Under the pieces are notes generated by a model. It saw nothing but the letters and a program-made list of their open reading frames with translations, ran no database searches and was not told the DNA's origin. From Marinicauda salina (GTDB lineage: Bacteria; Pseudomonadota; Alphaproteobacteria; Caulobacterales; Maricaulaceae), in the NCBI RefSeq assembly GCF_003122085.1, contig NZ_QEXV01000006.1:1-64000 (forward strand): a stretch of 64,000 bases of DNA, read 5' to 3'. Positions 38,004-46,608 of the stretch are shown piece by piece; the stretch's first letter is position 1, and the number at the start of each line of letters is the position of its first letter. Both the position numbers and the translations under genes were made by a program.

Positions 38004-38648
38004 TCATTCGCCTGAGTCGGCAAGGGGTTCGCCGGTGAAATCCGCCGTCGCGCACCAGTCCTCCGACGCGCCGATCCGCCGGCACGCCGCCTGGGCGGCC
38101 TCGGCCGTGTCGAACGGCCCGGCCTTCAGGCGCAGGAAGACGCCGCGCTCGCCGAGATCGACGCGCGCCATGCGCGGCCTGAGCTCGGCGAGTTCAGGGT
38201 GGGCCGCGCGCAGCTGGCTCCAGCCGGCCTCGAGCGTCTCGACGCCGCGATAGGACGCCAAGTGGATGGCGTAGAGCAGACTCGCCGAGCCCTCGAGATC
38301 CGGCGCGGGCGGCGGCGGGCCGTCGACCTCCAGCGTCGGGCGGATCGCCGCGGGCCGGCGCGCGGGCGCAGGCTCGGTCGGCGCCGGCGCGGCGGCCGTC
38401 TGCATCGGTTCGGCCGCCTCCGGGGCGGCGGTCAGCGCGCGTTCCAGCGCCGTCATTTCGGTTCGCGCACGATCAAGATCGTCCGGCGAGCGGCTCGCGC
38501 GCGCCTCGAGCATTCCGGCGAGCGCCAGCGCCTGGCGCGCGGCGGGCGTGGCGGCGCTCGCCGAAGACGGTTCGGTCTCCTCCGAAAGCGACCCCGAGGC
38601 GCATCCCGTGACCGCGAGCGCGGCGGCTATCAGCATGAAACGACGCAT
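38004..38648 (-). CDS. SPOR domain lipoprotein
   Basis: A 214-residue protein with a lipoprotein signal (LIAAALAVTGC, Cys near 16), a Pro/Ala-rich linker, and a C-terminal SPOR domain (about 125-200, LLYAIHLASYRGVETLEAGW). SPOR domains bind glycan strands without stem peptides at the septum. TAGGAG lies 8 bases before the ATG at 38648, which fixes the start. It is divergent from panC and 97 bases upstream of mipZ on the same strand. Confidence 0.85.
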   Translation of the reverse strand: MRRFMLIAAALAVTGCASGSLSEETEPSSASAATPAARQALALAGMLEARASRSPDDLDRARTEMTALERALTAAPEAAEPMQTAAAPAPTEPAPARRPAAIRPTLEVDGPPPPAPDLEGSASLLYAIHLASYRGVETLEAGWSQLRAAHPELAELRPRMARVDLGERGVFLRLKAGPFDTAEAAQAACRRIGASEDWCATADFTGEPLADSGE

Positions 38649-38742
38649 GAACCGGCTCCTAGCGCGAGTCGCGCGCGCTTGCCTCCCCGAACGGCGCGCG
38701 GCTAGCTTGCGTCGCCGCCCGCCCGGAGTCACCCCGAAGCCG

Positions 38743-39600
38743 ATGTCCGCCGACACCCCCCTGCCCGCCGTCCACACGGTCGCCGATCTCAGCACGCGGA
38801 TCGCGAGCTGGCGCGCCGAAGGCCGGCGCATCGGCTTCGTGCCGACGATGGGGGCGCTGCACGCCGGGCACCTGGCGCTGGTCTCCGATGCGCTCGAACG
38901 CGCCGACCGCGTCATCGCCAGCGTCTTCGTCAATCCGACCCAGTTCGCGCCCGGCGAGGACTTCGACAGCTATCCGCGCACGCTCGACGCCGATGCGGCG
39001 AAGCTCGCCGAGGCGGGCTGCCACCTGCTCTACGCCCCGACCGCGCGCGAGATGTATCCCGAAGGCTTCGCCACGACAGTCTCGGTCGCGGGCCCCGCGG
39101 AGGGCCTGGAGAGCGAAGCCCGCCCGCACTTCTTCGCCGGCGTGGCCACGGTCGTGGCCAAGCTCCTCAACCAGGTCCGCCCGGACGTCGCCGTGTTCGG
39201 AGAGAAGGACTACCAGCAGCTCCTCGTCGTGCGCCGGCTCGCCGCCGATCTCGATCTGGGCGTCGAGATCGCGGCGGGCGCAACGGTGCGCGAGCCTGAC
39301 GGCCTCGCCCTGTCCTCGCGCAACGCCTATCTCGACGCCGCCGATCGCACGCGCGCCGCGCGACTGAACGTGATCCTGAAGGAGCTGGCCGAGGCGCTGG
39401 CGTCCGGGACGCCGGTCGACGACGCCATCAAGACGGCGCGCGCAGCCGCCGGAGAGGCGTTCGACGCGGTCGACTATGTCGAGGCCCGCGACGCCGAGAC
39501 CCTCGCTGAACTTCCGCCCGGGCCGGTCGACCGGCCCGCCCGGGTGCTGGCCGCGGTGCGGCTGGGCGATGTCCGCCTCATCGACAACATGGCTGTATGA
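38743..39600 (+). CDS. panC: Pantothenate synthetase
   Basis: PanC condenses pantoate and beta-alanine, with ATP, to make pantothenate for CoA. The 285-residue protein has the HIGH-like ATP motif GALHAGHLALV, FVNPTQFAPGEDF, FGEKDYQQLLVV and the KMSK-like loop LALSSRNAYL. ATG 38743 gives the usual N-terminus. panB is not in the window. The stop codon abuts the composite repeat element at 39600. Confidence 0.97.
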   Translation: MSADTPLPAVHTVADLSTRIASWRAEGRRIGFVPTMGALHAGHLALVSDALERADRVIASVFVNPTQFAPGEDFDSYPRTLDADAAKLAEAGCHLLYAPTAREMYPEGFATTVSVAGPAEGLESEARPHFFAGVATVVAKLLNQVRPDVAVFGEKDYQQLLVVRRLAADLDLGVEIAAGATVREPDGLALSSRNAYLDAADRTRAARLNVILKELAEALASGTPVDDAIKTARAAAGEAFDAVDYVEARDAETLAELPPGPVDRPARVLAAVRLGDVRLIDNMAV

Positions 39601-39720
39601 CCCCCACCCCGGCCCTCCCCCAAGGGGAGGGAGCCAGGCCTTCGTTCTTCGACGCACCAGCGTCGGAATCTGCGCCGACGGAATCCCCCTCCCCTCGAGG
39701 GGAGGGTCGGGGTGGGGTGC
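39600..39720. repeat. Composite inverted-repeat element after panC
   Basis: C-rich left end (acccccaccccggccctccc) and G-rich right end (gggagggtcggggtggggtg) are near-perfect inverted repeats, each next to its own stem-loop (cctcccccaaggggagg and cctcccctcgaggggagg). The design is that of the element at 3466-3604, though the middle differs. The element fills the gap between panC and the DUF1489 gene. Confidence 0.7.
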
Positions 39721-39742
39721 GTTCAAGATGTTCTCAGAACGG

Positions 39743-40159
39743 TCACCACGCCCCCAGCTCGATGAGCTTGCGGCGCAGCTCGTCGGGCAGGTCCTCGCCG
39801 CCGCTCGCGGCCGTGAGGTCGCCGGGCGCCTCGTGCGGCTCGAGATAGCGCCAGCCCTGGAAGGGCCGCTTCGGCGAGGGATTGGTGCGCACGATCTCGG
39901 GATCGAGCCAGATGCGGCAGCGCCTGATCCCGTCCTCGCCGACGACCTCCTCGAGGTCGAGGATGCGCTGGCGCACCTGGACGATGCGCTTGATCACCCA
40001 GTAGAGCGAGCCGCCGTCGAGGAGCGCGTCCCTGCGCTTGGGAAACATCCGCGTCGTGTGCGACATCGGCCCGCCGCCCGGCGCGGTCGTGTCGCGCCAG
40101 GCCTCGAGATCCTCGATGGAATCCGCGCCGACGCACAGCTTGATCAGGTGAAGCGGCAT
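39743..40159 (-). CDS. DUF1489 family protein
   Basis: The 138-residue protein matches DUF1489, a conserved alphaproteobacterial family of unknown function: PLHLIKLCVGADSIEDLEAW at the start, SHTTRMFPKRRDALLDGGSLYWVIK, and RPFQGWRYLE. The start at ATG 40159 fits the family; an upstream extension is not conserved. The gene ends in the panC downstream gap, convergent with panC. Confidence 0.88.
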   Translation of the reverse strand: MPLHLIKLCVGADSIEDLEAWRDTTAPGGGPMSHTTRMFPKRRDALLDGGSLYWVIKRIVQVRQRILDLEEVVGEDGIRRCRIWLDPEIVRTNPSPKRPFQGWRYLEPHEAPGDLTAASGGEDLPDELRRKLIELGAW

Positions 40160-40205
40160 GGGCCCGGAGATATGACGACTCAGGGCGCCGGTCAAAGCGC
40201 GCCGC

Positions 40206-41111
40206 TCAGGCGGTCGCGTGCTCGCCCATATCGCGTTCGGTTGCGGTCTCGAACACCGGGGCGGGCCGCGCCGCCGGACGCCGCGCGATCGCGGTCCCCA
40301 GACGCCAGGATTGCGAGATCGCCAGCTTGATCATCGCGCCGAGCCCGGTTCCCCCGCTCGAACGCGGCGAATAGCCGATCCGGCGCAGCAGCGCGTTGGC
40401 GTGCAGCACGCCGGTGCGCATCACCGACTCGAACGTATCCATCTTGAGCACGACCGAGACGTTGAGATCGGCCAGCGTCTCGGCGCAATACGGCGCGTTG
40501 AGCGGCCAGGACAGCAGCGTTCCGCCCTCGAGATCGCGCACCGCGGCCTCGATCTCCCATTCGGGCGGCGGCGCGGTCTCGTCATCCTCCGCGCCGAGCA
40601 GCGCGCGCTCAAGCTTGCGCTCGTCGAGCCAGGGCGCATAGGGCGGATAGACGAAGACGCGCTGGCGGCCCTTGACCTGGAACAGGCTCACCTCGGGAAA
40701 GTCCGCGCGATAGGCCAGGTGCGCGCCCGGTCCCGAGATCAGGATGTCGGCCGAGCCGCCGAAGACGTGGAGTCCCGGATTGAGCCGGCGCAGCTGGGCG
40801 ATCAGGGACTCGAACATCGGCTTGTAGGCCGCGTCGCGGCTCATCGCCTCGCGCAGCTGGATGCAGGCGCGCCCGCTCCGGACCGCGTCCAGCAGATCCA
40901 TGCCGTCGCCGGGTTTCACGGGCGCGGCTCCGCCCTCGCCGCCCTTGCGGCGGATCTCCAGCAGATCGCCGGGATGACGCTCGATCAGCTCGGCCAGCGC
41001 GAAGTCGGTGAACTCCTGCGCCTGATTGAGCCGGTGGCGCGCCGCGGTGACGCCGCGCCGGAATTCGCCGCGATTCTCGGCCGTCCAATGGGTGATCACG
41101 AGATCCGTCAT
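40206..41111 (-). CDS. Cupin-like (JmjC-type fold) protein
   Basis: A 301-residue soluble protein. The stretch SADILISGPGAHLAYRADFPEVSLFQVKGRQRVFVYPP (shown here only to locate it, residues about 120-157; key parts are GPGAHLAYRAD and VKGRQRVFVYPP) has the spacing of Cupin_8/JmjC-like proteins. The Fe(II)-binding HxD is not present: the position reads HLAYRAD. A dioxygenase role is therefore doubtful. The family appears in alphaproteobacteria without clear function. It lies 46 bases upstream of the DUF1489 gene on the same strand. Confidence 0.55.
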   Translation of the reverse strand: MTDLVITHWTAENRGEFRRGVTAARHRLNQAQEFTDFALAELIERHPGDLLEIRRKGGEGGAAPVKPGDGMDLLDAVRSGRACIQLREAMSRDAAYKPMFESLIAQLRRLNPGLHVFGGSADILISGPGAHLAYRADFPEVSLFQVKGRQRVFVYPPYAPWLDERKLERALLGAEDDETAPPPEWEIEAAVRDLEGGTLLSWPLNAPYCAETLADLNVSVVLKMDTFESVMRTGVLHANALLRRIGYSPRSSGGTGLGAMIKLAISQSWRLGTAIARRPAARPAPVFETATERDMGEHATA

Positions 41112-41181
41112 CTCCGTCTCCGTCGCAAAACGGGACGCCTCCAGGGGCGTTCGTCCTGCAACGGAGCAGAAACCATGCCGC

Positions 41182-43188
41182 TCAGGCGGCTGCGTCGGAC
41201 TCCTCGGCGAGCACCACCAGGAGGTCGCCGTCGCCGACCTGCGCGCCGGGCTCGGCGTGGACCGTTTCGACGCGTCCGTCCCGCGGCGCGCCGAGCGACT
41301 GCTCCATCTTCATGGCTTCCAGAACGACCAGGGTCTGGCCCTTCTCGACGCTGTCGCCGGGCTTCACCGAGACCGACAGCACCTTGCCGGGCATCGGCGC
41401 CTTCACCGCATCGCCGGCTGCGAGGCCCTCGGCGGCGGCCTCCGCATTGAAGCGTTTGAGCAGCACCGTGTCGCCGCGCGCCGAGACGAGGAAGCCGCCC
41501 TCATAGGCCTCGACATCGACGGCGACCGCGCCGTCGTCGAGCCAGGCCTCGAGACCGCCGCTCCCGCCGGCGAAGTCGCAGGCGACGCGCTCGAGCCTGA
41601 GCGGCTCGCCGTCGATCTCGGCGACCAGATCGCGGCCCTCGCGGACGAGCGCCACCTCGACGCGCCCCTCCTCGCCGGCGAAGCCGGTGATCAGGCGGGC
41701 CGGGCCGTTGACGCGATAGCCGTCGGCGAGGCTCCAGGGATCGGCCGCCGGCGTGGCGAACGGCCCCCCATCCATCCAGGCGAGCGCCGCGGCGACGTGG
41801 TGCAGCGCGGGCGCGCCGGCCGGGGCGAGCTCCTCGAGCCGGGCGTCGATGAAGCGGGTGTCGACCTCGCCGGCCCGGAAGGCGGGATGGTCGAGCGCGC
41901 GGCGCAAGAAGCCGGCGTTGGTGCGCACCGGATAGACGCGCACCTCGTCGTCGATCGCCTCGACCAGCCGGTCGATCGCCGCCTCGCGGGAGTCGCCGTG
42001 GGCGATGATCTTGGCGATCATCGGGTCGTAGTGCAGCGAGACCTCGCCGCCCTCCTCGACCCCGGAATCCACGCGCATGTCCTCGTCATGTTCGGGCAGT
42101 TCGAGCCGATGCAACGGCCCGGTCGAAGGCAGGAAACCCGTGGCGGGGTCCTCGGCGTAGAGCCGCGCCTCGACGGCGCAGCCATGGATCGCGATCTGGT
42201 CCTGCTCGGGCACGGATCCGCCGGCGGCGACCTTGAGCTGGAGCTCGACCAGGTCGAAGCCCGTGATCGCCTCGGTCACCGGGTGCTCGACCTGCAGCCG
42301 CGTGTTCATCTCCATGAAGAAGAAGCCGTCCTCGCGGAGCGGCCCGGAGCCGTCGACGATGAACTCGATCGTGCCCGCGCCGACATAGTCGACGGCCTTG
42401 GCGGCGCGCACCGCCGCGGAACACATCGCCGCACGGACGGCGGGCGTCATGTCCGGGGCGGGGGCCTCCTCGATCACCTTCTGGTGACGGCGCTGCAGCG
42501 AGCAGTCGCGCTCGAAGAAATGCACCGCGCGGCCGCGCGAGTCGCCGAAGACCTGCACCTCGATATGGCGCGGGTTCTCGATGAACTTCTCCAGCAGGAC
42601 GCGCTCGTCGCCGAAGCTCGAGGCCGCCTCGCGCTTGCAGCTGTCCAGCGCGGCGTCGAACTCCTTGAGCGCCTCGACCTTGCGCATGCCCTTGCCGCCG
42701 CCGCCGGCGACGGCCTTGATCAGGACGGGAAAGCCGATGCGGCCGGCCTCCTTCTTCAGGAAGGCCGGGTCCTGGTCCTCGCCGTGATAGCCCGGCGTGA
42801 CCGGCACGCCGGCGTCTTCCATCAGCTTCTTGGCGCGGTCCTTCAGCCCCATCGCCTCGATCGCCTCGGGCGACGGGCCGACGAAGATGATGTCATTGGC
42901 CGCGCACTTGCGCGCGAACTCGGCGTTCTCCGACAGGAAGCCGTAGCCGGGATGGATGGCGTCGGCGCCGGTCTGTTTCGCCGCCTCGATGATCTTCTCG
43001 GCCAGCAGATAGCTCTCGCGCGCCGGCGACGGGCCGATATGAACCGCCTCGTCGGCCTCGCGCACGTGCGGCGCGTCGGCGTCGGCGTCGGAATAGACCG
43101 CCACCGTGCGCACGCCCATGCGCCTTGCGGTGCGCATCACGCGGCGGGCGATCTCGCCGCGATTGGCGATGAGAAGCGTCTCGATCAT
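41182..43188 (-). CDS. liuD: Methylcrotonyl-CoA carboxylase biotin-containing alpha subunit
   Basis: The 668-residue biotin-dependent carboxylase subunit has an N-terminal biotin carboxylase (LIANRGEIARRVMRTARRMG, ATP loop KAVAGGGGKGM near 160), a linker BT domain, and a C-terminal biotin carrier with EAMKMEQ (biotinyl Lys627). Propionyl- and methylcrotonyl-CoA carboxylases share this plan. The nearby beta subunit, isovaleryl-CoA dehydrogenase and methylglutaconyl-CoA hydratase favour the leucine-degradation enzyme, called liuD or mccA. The carboxyltransferase partner is 5.3 kb upstream on the same strand. Confidence 0.9.
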   Translation of the reverse strand: MIETLLIANRGEIARRVMRTARRMGVRTVAVYSDADADAPHVREADEAVHIGPSPARESYLLAEKIIEAAKQTGADAIHPGYGFLSENAEFARKCAANDIIFVGPSPEAIEAMGLKDRAKKLMEDAGVPVTPGYHGEDQDPAFLKKEAGRIGFPVLIKAVAGGGGKGMRKVEALKEFDAALDSCKREAASSFGDERVLLEKFIENPRHIEVQVFGDSRGRAVHFFERDCSLQRRHQKVIEEAPAPDMTPAVRAAMCSAAVRAAKAVDYVGAGTIEFIVDGSGPLREDGFFFMEMNTRLQVEHPVTEAITGFDLVELQLKVAAGGSVPEQDQIAIHGCAVEARLYAEDPATGFLPSTGPLHRLELPEHDEDMRVDSGVEEGGEVSLHYDPMIAKIIAHGDSREAAIDRLVEAIDDEVRVYPVRTNAGFLRRALDHPAFRAGEVDTRFIDARLEELAPAGAPALHHVAAALAWMDGGPFATPAADPWSLADGYRVNGPARLITGFAGEEGRVEVALVREGRDLVAEIDGEPLRLERVACDFAGGSGGLEAWLDDGAVAVDVEAYEGGFLVSARGDTVLLKRFNAEAAAEGLAAGDAVKAPMPGKVLSVSVKPGDSVEKGQTLVVLEAMKMEQSLGAPRDGRVETVHAEPGAQVGDGDLLVVLAEESDAAA

Positions 43189-43338
43189 GTCGCTATCCGG
43201 GTCGACGGGAAGTTCCGGCGGTCATAGCCCATCTGCGGCGCGAAGGTAAAACCTATCGTCCTGGCCGGAGACGCCGGCCCCGCTTTGCCCGGCGGCGCCT
43301 CGAAATGCTAGGTGGGTCTCCGCACTGGGGAGGACAGA

Positions 43339-44286
43339 ATGCCGATGCAACCCTTGCGGACCGCCGCCGCCCTGCTCGCCGCGATTTCCACGGCGTCATG
43401 CGCTCAACGCGCCGCCGAGCCGCGCCCGATGATCGACGCCCATCTGCACGCCGCGCAGATATGGGAGGACGATGCGGCGGTGCGCGAACGCGTTCTCGAG
43501 AGCATGGACCGCAACGGCGTGGACCTCGCCGCCCTTCACCTCTTCGAGGCGTCCGATATCGAGGACTGGGTCCGCGTCGCGCCGGACCGCTTTCTCGCCG
43601 GCCCGATGTTCCCCTGCTGGCGGGACGAATCGGGCGAGTGGGACCGCTGCGAATGGAACGATCAAGCCTTCCCCGAGATGGAATGGCTCCGCGACCAGTA
43701 CGAGCGCGGGACGTTCTCGGTGATGGGCGAACTGACCTTCGTCTACGCCGGGATCGCTCCGGACGATCCGCGCATGGCGCCGTACTGGGCTCTGGCGGCG
43801 GAGCTGGACATACCGGTGGCGGTTCACATCAACCCGGGTCCGCCGCCGGGCTCGCCCTCGCGACCCGAAGGATGCTGTCCGGATTTCGACCCGGCGCTCG
43901 GCGATCCGCGCGCCCTGCGCCCGGTGCTGGAGCGCCACCCCGACTTGCGGATCTGGCTTCAGCACGCCGGCATGCCAGACGCTCCGGTCGGCGGGGAGGT
44001 CTATAACGAAGAGACGCTCGCCCTGCTCGACGACTACGAGAACGTCTATGTCGACATGACGGTACTCAACACGGTTCCGCCCAAGCCCGCGCACGCGGCG
44101 ACGCTGCGGACATTCGTCGAGCGCGGCCACGCCGACCGGATCATGATGGGCACGGACAACTTCCCGCTCGGTCCGGTCATTGAACGCTATCGCAGCTTCG
44201 ATTTCCTGACCGACGACCAGCTCGCGGGAATTCTCGGCGGCAACGCCCGCCGCTTCTTCGCCCCCGAGTTGCGGGCGCGCCGCTGA
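43339..44286 (+). CDS. Amidohydrolase family lipoprotein
   Basis: The 315-residue product has a lipoprotein-type signal (AALLAAISTASC, Cys near 20), so it is probably attached to the periplasmic face of a membrane. The mature part is an amidohydrolase_2-type TIM barrel: DAHLHAA (first metal motif), VAVHINPGPPPG, IWLQHAGMPD and MGTDNFPLG (final Asp). GGAGG lies about 7 bases before ATG 43339. The substrate is unknown. A secreted member of this decarboxylase/hydrolase family is uncommon. Confidence 0.82.
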   Translation: MPMQPLRTAAALLAAISTASCAQRAAEPRPMIDAHLHAAQIWEDDAAVRERVLESMDRNGVDLAALHLFEASDIEDWVRVAPDRFLAGPMFPCWRDESGEWDRCEWNDQAFPEMEWLRDQYERGTFSVMGELTFVYAGIAPDDPRMAPYWALAAELDIPVAVHINPGPPPGSPSRPEGCCPDFDPALGDPRALRPVLERHPDLRIWLQHAGMPDAPVGGEVYNEETLALLDDYENVYVDMTVLNTVPPKPAHAATLRTFVERGHADRIMMGTDNFPLGPVIERYRSFDFLTDDQLAGILGGNARRFFAPELRARR

Positions 44287-44307
44287 ACCGCGCAGCCTGT
44301 CGCCCGG

Positions 44308-45177
44308 TTACGTCGAGCGGTCAGGCGGGCTGGCGCGGTGGACGGCGGCGACGAGGACGAAGCTGATGATCATCAGCAGGTACCACGATCCGAGCTTGGC
44401 GAGCGAGACCGGCGTCCACGCTCCGTCCTGGTCGGGATAGGTCCAGGCCCGCGCGAAGGTGCCGATGTTCTCGGCGATCCAGATGAATAGCGCCACCAGC
44501 ACCAGCCCGATCAGCAGCGGCATCGGGCGATGGGCGCGGTCGGGCCGGAACCACACGACCGCCGGGCCATAGATCGCCGCGCTGGCGGCGAACAGCGCCA
44601 GCCTGACATCGACGGTGAAGTGGTGCGTGAAGAAGTTCACATAGATCGCCGCGGCCAGCAGGCCCTGCAGCCAGAGCGGCGGGAAGCGGTCGTATTGGAA
44701 CTCGAACAATCGCCAGACGCGGGCGAGATAGCTGCCCACGCTGGCGTACATGAAGCCGGAGAAGAGCGGCACGCCGGCGACGGCGAGAACCGCGGCGTCG
44801 ACCTCGGGATAGACCCAGCTGCCGGCGTGGACCTTGAAGATCTCCATCGCCGTGCCGACGAGATGGAAGACGGCGATTACGCGGACCTCCTCCCAGCTCT
44901 CCAGCCGGGTCGCGATCATGGCGACCTGGATGGCCACCGCCGACAGCGTCAGGAAATCGTAGCGCGCGAGCGCGGCGTCGTCGGGATAGACGAGGAAGGT
45001 GCCGAGCAGCAGGGCGAGCATCAGCCCGCCGAACAGGCACGCCCAGCCCTGCTTGATCCCGAAGGCGACGAATTCGAAGACGGCAAGCGTGACCGGGCCG
45101 CGGACGAACCAGCCGCGCAGCGCCTCGCGACGCGTGTGGAGCCAGGTCTCGAGGCCGGCGAGACGCCCGTCCGGCAA
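44308..45177 (-). CDS. DUF817 family membrane protein
   Basis: A 289-residue protein with about eight hydrophobic segments matching DUF817 (YoaT-like): EFVAFGIKQGWACLFGGLML near 35, FKVHAGSWVYPE, GVPLFSGFMYASVGSY and FTHHFTVDVRL. Several His and acidic residues sit at membrane edges, so a membrane enzyme is possible. The start is TTG 45177, six bases after the liuC stop, and no later ATG preserves the first conserved helix. It is probably co-transcribed with liuC. Confidence 0.85.
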   Translation of the reverse strand: MPDGRLAGLETWLHTRREALRGWFVRGPVTLAVFEFVAFGIKQGWACLFGGLMLALLLGTFLVYPDDAALARYDFLTLSAVAIQVAMIATRLESWEEVRVIAVFHLVGTAMEIFKVHAGSWVYPEVDAAVLAVAGVPLFSGFMYASVGSYLARVWRLFEFQYDRFPPLWLQGLLAAAIYVNFFTHHFTVDVRLALFAASAAIYGPAVVWFRPDRAHRPMPLLIGLVLVALFIWIAENIGTFARAWTYPDQDGAWTPVSLAKLGSWYLLMIISFVLVAAVHRASPPDRST

Positions 45178-45183
45178 GGCGCC

Positions 45184-45981
45184 CTACTCCGCCCAGCGCG
45201 GCTTGCGCTTCTCCAGGAAGCTCGCCAGCCCCTCGCGGCCCTCGTCGGAAACGCGCCGGTCGGCGATGCGATGGGCCGTGTCGCGCATGAGCCCGTCGTC
45301 GATCTCCTTCTCGACGATGTCGTCGACCAGACGCTTGGCGTCGGCGACCGCGCCCGGCGCGGCGTGGAAGGCCAGCTTGCCGAGATGCTCCATCATGTCG
45401 TCGAGGTCCTCGACCTTGTCGACGGTGTACTGAGCCAGCCCGATCTTCTCGGCGAAGGCGCCGTCGAAGCTCTCCCCGGTGGCGAACAGCGCGCGCGCCC
45501 AGCGCGGCCCGATCGCGCGCACGACGAAGGGCGAGATGGTCGCCGGGGTGAGACCCAGCCGGACCTCGGAGAACCGGATCTTCGCGTCCTTGACGGCGAC
45601 GGCGACGTCGCAGGCGGCCATCAGCCCGGCGCCGCCGCCCATCGCCGCGCCCTGGACGAGCGCCACGGTCGTCTGCGGCAGGTCGTAGAGCCGGTGGAGC
45701 ATGCGCGCGAGACCCAGCGCGTCGTTGACATTGTCCTCGTGCGTCCAGTCGGCGGCGGCTTGCATCCACTCGAGATCGGCCCCGGCGGAGAAGCTCTTGC
45801 CCGCCCCGCGGATGAACACGATGCGCGCTTCGTCGGCGCTCGCCCGCAGCGTCTCGCAAATGTCGGACAGCCGCGCGACGACGTCGGCGTTGAAGGCGTT
45901 GTGCTTGTCGGGTCGATTGAGCGTGATCACCGCGGCGCCGCCGGGGGTCACGTCGAGAAGCACGTCCTGAGTGTCGGCCAT
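45184..45981 (-). CDS. liuC: Methylglutaconyl-CoA hydratase (crotonase family)
   Basis: The 265-residue crotonase fold protein carries LNRPDKHNAFNADVVARLSD, GAGKSFSAGADLEWMQAAAD and GAAMGGGAGLMAACDVA, the pattern of bacterial LiuC, with the oxyanion-hole glycines and the active region RFSEVRLGLTPATISPFV. It hydrates 3-methylglutaconyl-CoA to HMG-CoA in leucine catabolism. Context with the carboxylase and isovaleryl-CoA dehydrogenase genes supports this choice over a general enoyl-CoA hydratase. Confidence 0.88.
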   Translation of the reverse strand: MADTQDVLLDVTPGGAAVITLNRPDKHNAFNADVVARLSDICETLRASADEARIVFIRGAGKSFSAGADLEWMQAAADWTHEDNVNDALGLARMLHRLYDLPQTTVALVQGAAMGGGAGLMAACDVAVAVKDAKIRFSEVRLGLTPATISPFVVRAIGPRWARALFATGESFDGAFAEKIGLAQYTVDKVEDLDDMMEHLGKLAFHAAPGAVADAKRLVDDIVEKEIDDGLMRDTAHRIADRRVSDEGREGLASFLEKRKPRWAE

Positions 45982-46060
45982 GGCTCGCCTCTGCGTTTGC
46001 GCGATCTCTCTGACCGGCTGCTTAGGGCGCCAAGAGGCTCAGGCCAAGCATGGACGCGCG

Positions 46061-46092
46061 AAAACCGCCGACGGAAACCGTCGGCGGCCTTT
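46061..46092 (-). terminator. Intrinsic terminator of the small membrane gene
   Basis: On the minus strand a 10-bp stem ccgccgacgg/ccgtcggcgg with a 3-base loop is followed by TTTT. It lies about 25 bases after the stop of the membrane gene at 46113 and before the liuC start. Confidence 0.88.
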
Positions 46093-46112
46093 ACGCGGCG
46101 GTCTTCCGGAGA

Positions 46113-46490
46113 TCAGCCCCGGAAGAGAATGCGCTTGATAATGTACAGCACAGTGATGCCGACGAGGTAGATGACCGCGGCGAAGGCCAGGTACTGCCAG
46201 TACAGCTGATCGCCCACCGGCGGCATCACGAAGGACGCGCCGTCGCGCACCATCGGAATCACCTGGTCGACGACGACGTGAACGATCACGCCCACGACGG
46301 TGAAGATCAGGATCGCGCCGAATTCCTGCATCAGCAGCGCCATGATCAGCCCGATGACGCCCATCTGGACGCCGAGATGCATCCAGTTGATCTCGCCTTC
46401 GACAGCCCCGAGCGAATGCGCCTCGGCGCCGGCGACGAGCCACGCCCACACAGGCGCGGCGTAAGTCTGAATCTGATCGACAAATTCCAT
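46113..46490 (-). CDS. Small four-helix membrane protein, paralogue A
   Basis: The 125-residue protein starts with MEFVDQIQTYAAPVWAWLV and has about three to four hydrophobic segments. GGAGGGG lies about 8 bases before ATG 46490, which is a strong ribosome site. The C-terminal half contains HVVVDQVIP, FVMPPVGDQLYW and YLVGITVLYIIKRI, a pattern repeated in the neighbouring gene at 46609, so the two look like diverged duplicates. Own terminator downstream. No family is recognised. A run of A/T (46546-46568) separates the two genes. Confidence 0.75.
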   Translation of the reverse strand: MEFVDQIQTYAAPVWAWLVAGAEAHSLGAVEGEINWMHLGVQMGVIGLIMALLMQEFGAILIFTVVGVIVHVVVDQVIPMVRDGASFVMPPVGDQLYWQYLAFAAVIYLVGITVLYIIKRILFRG

Positions 46491-46608
46491 ATCAAGTCCC
46501 CTCCAACTTGAAGGCTTCAGCCCCAACGATAGCCGAACCCTGCCAAAAAGTTAAAAAAAATCAAACGAAATCCGGGTAACTTTCCGAATCCGGCGCGCTC
46601 GTGCGGAT

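Noticed and set aside
46531-46545. TGGCAGGG-type sequence upstream of the small membrane gene, tested as a sigma-54 promoter
   Set aside because: The -12 GC is off by one base and the TTG before it is missing.
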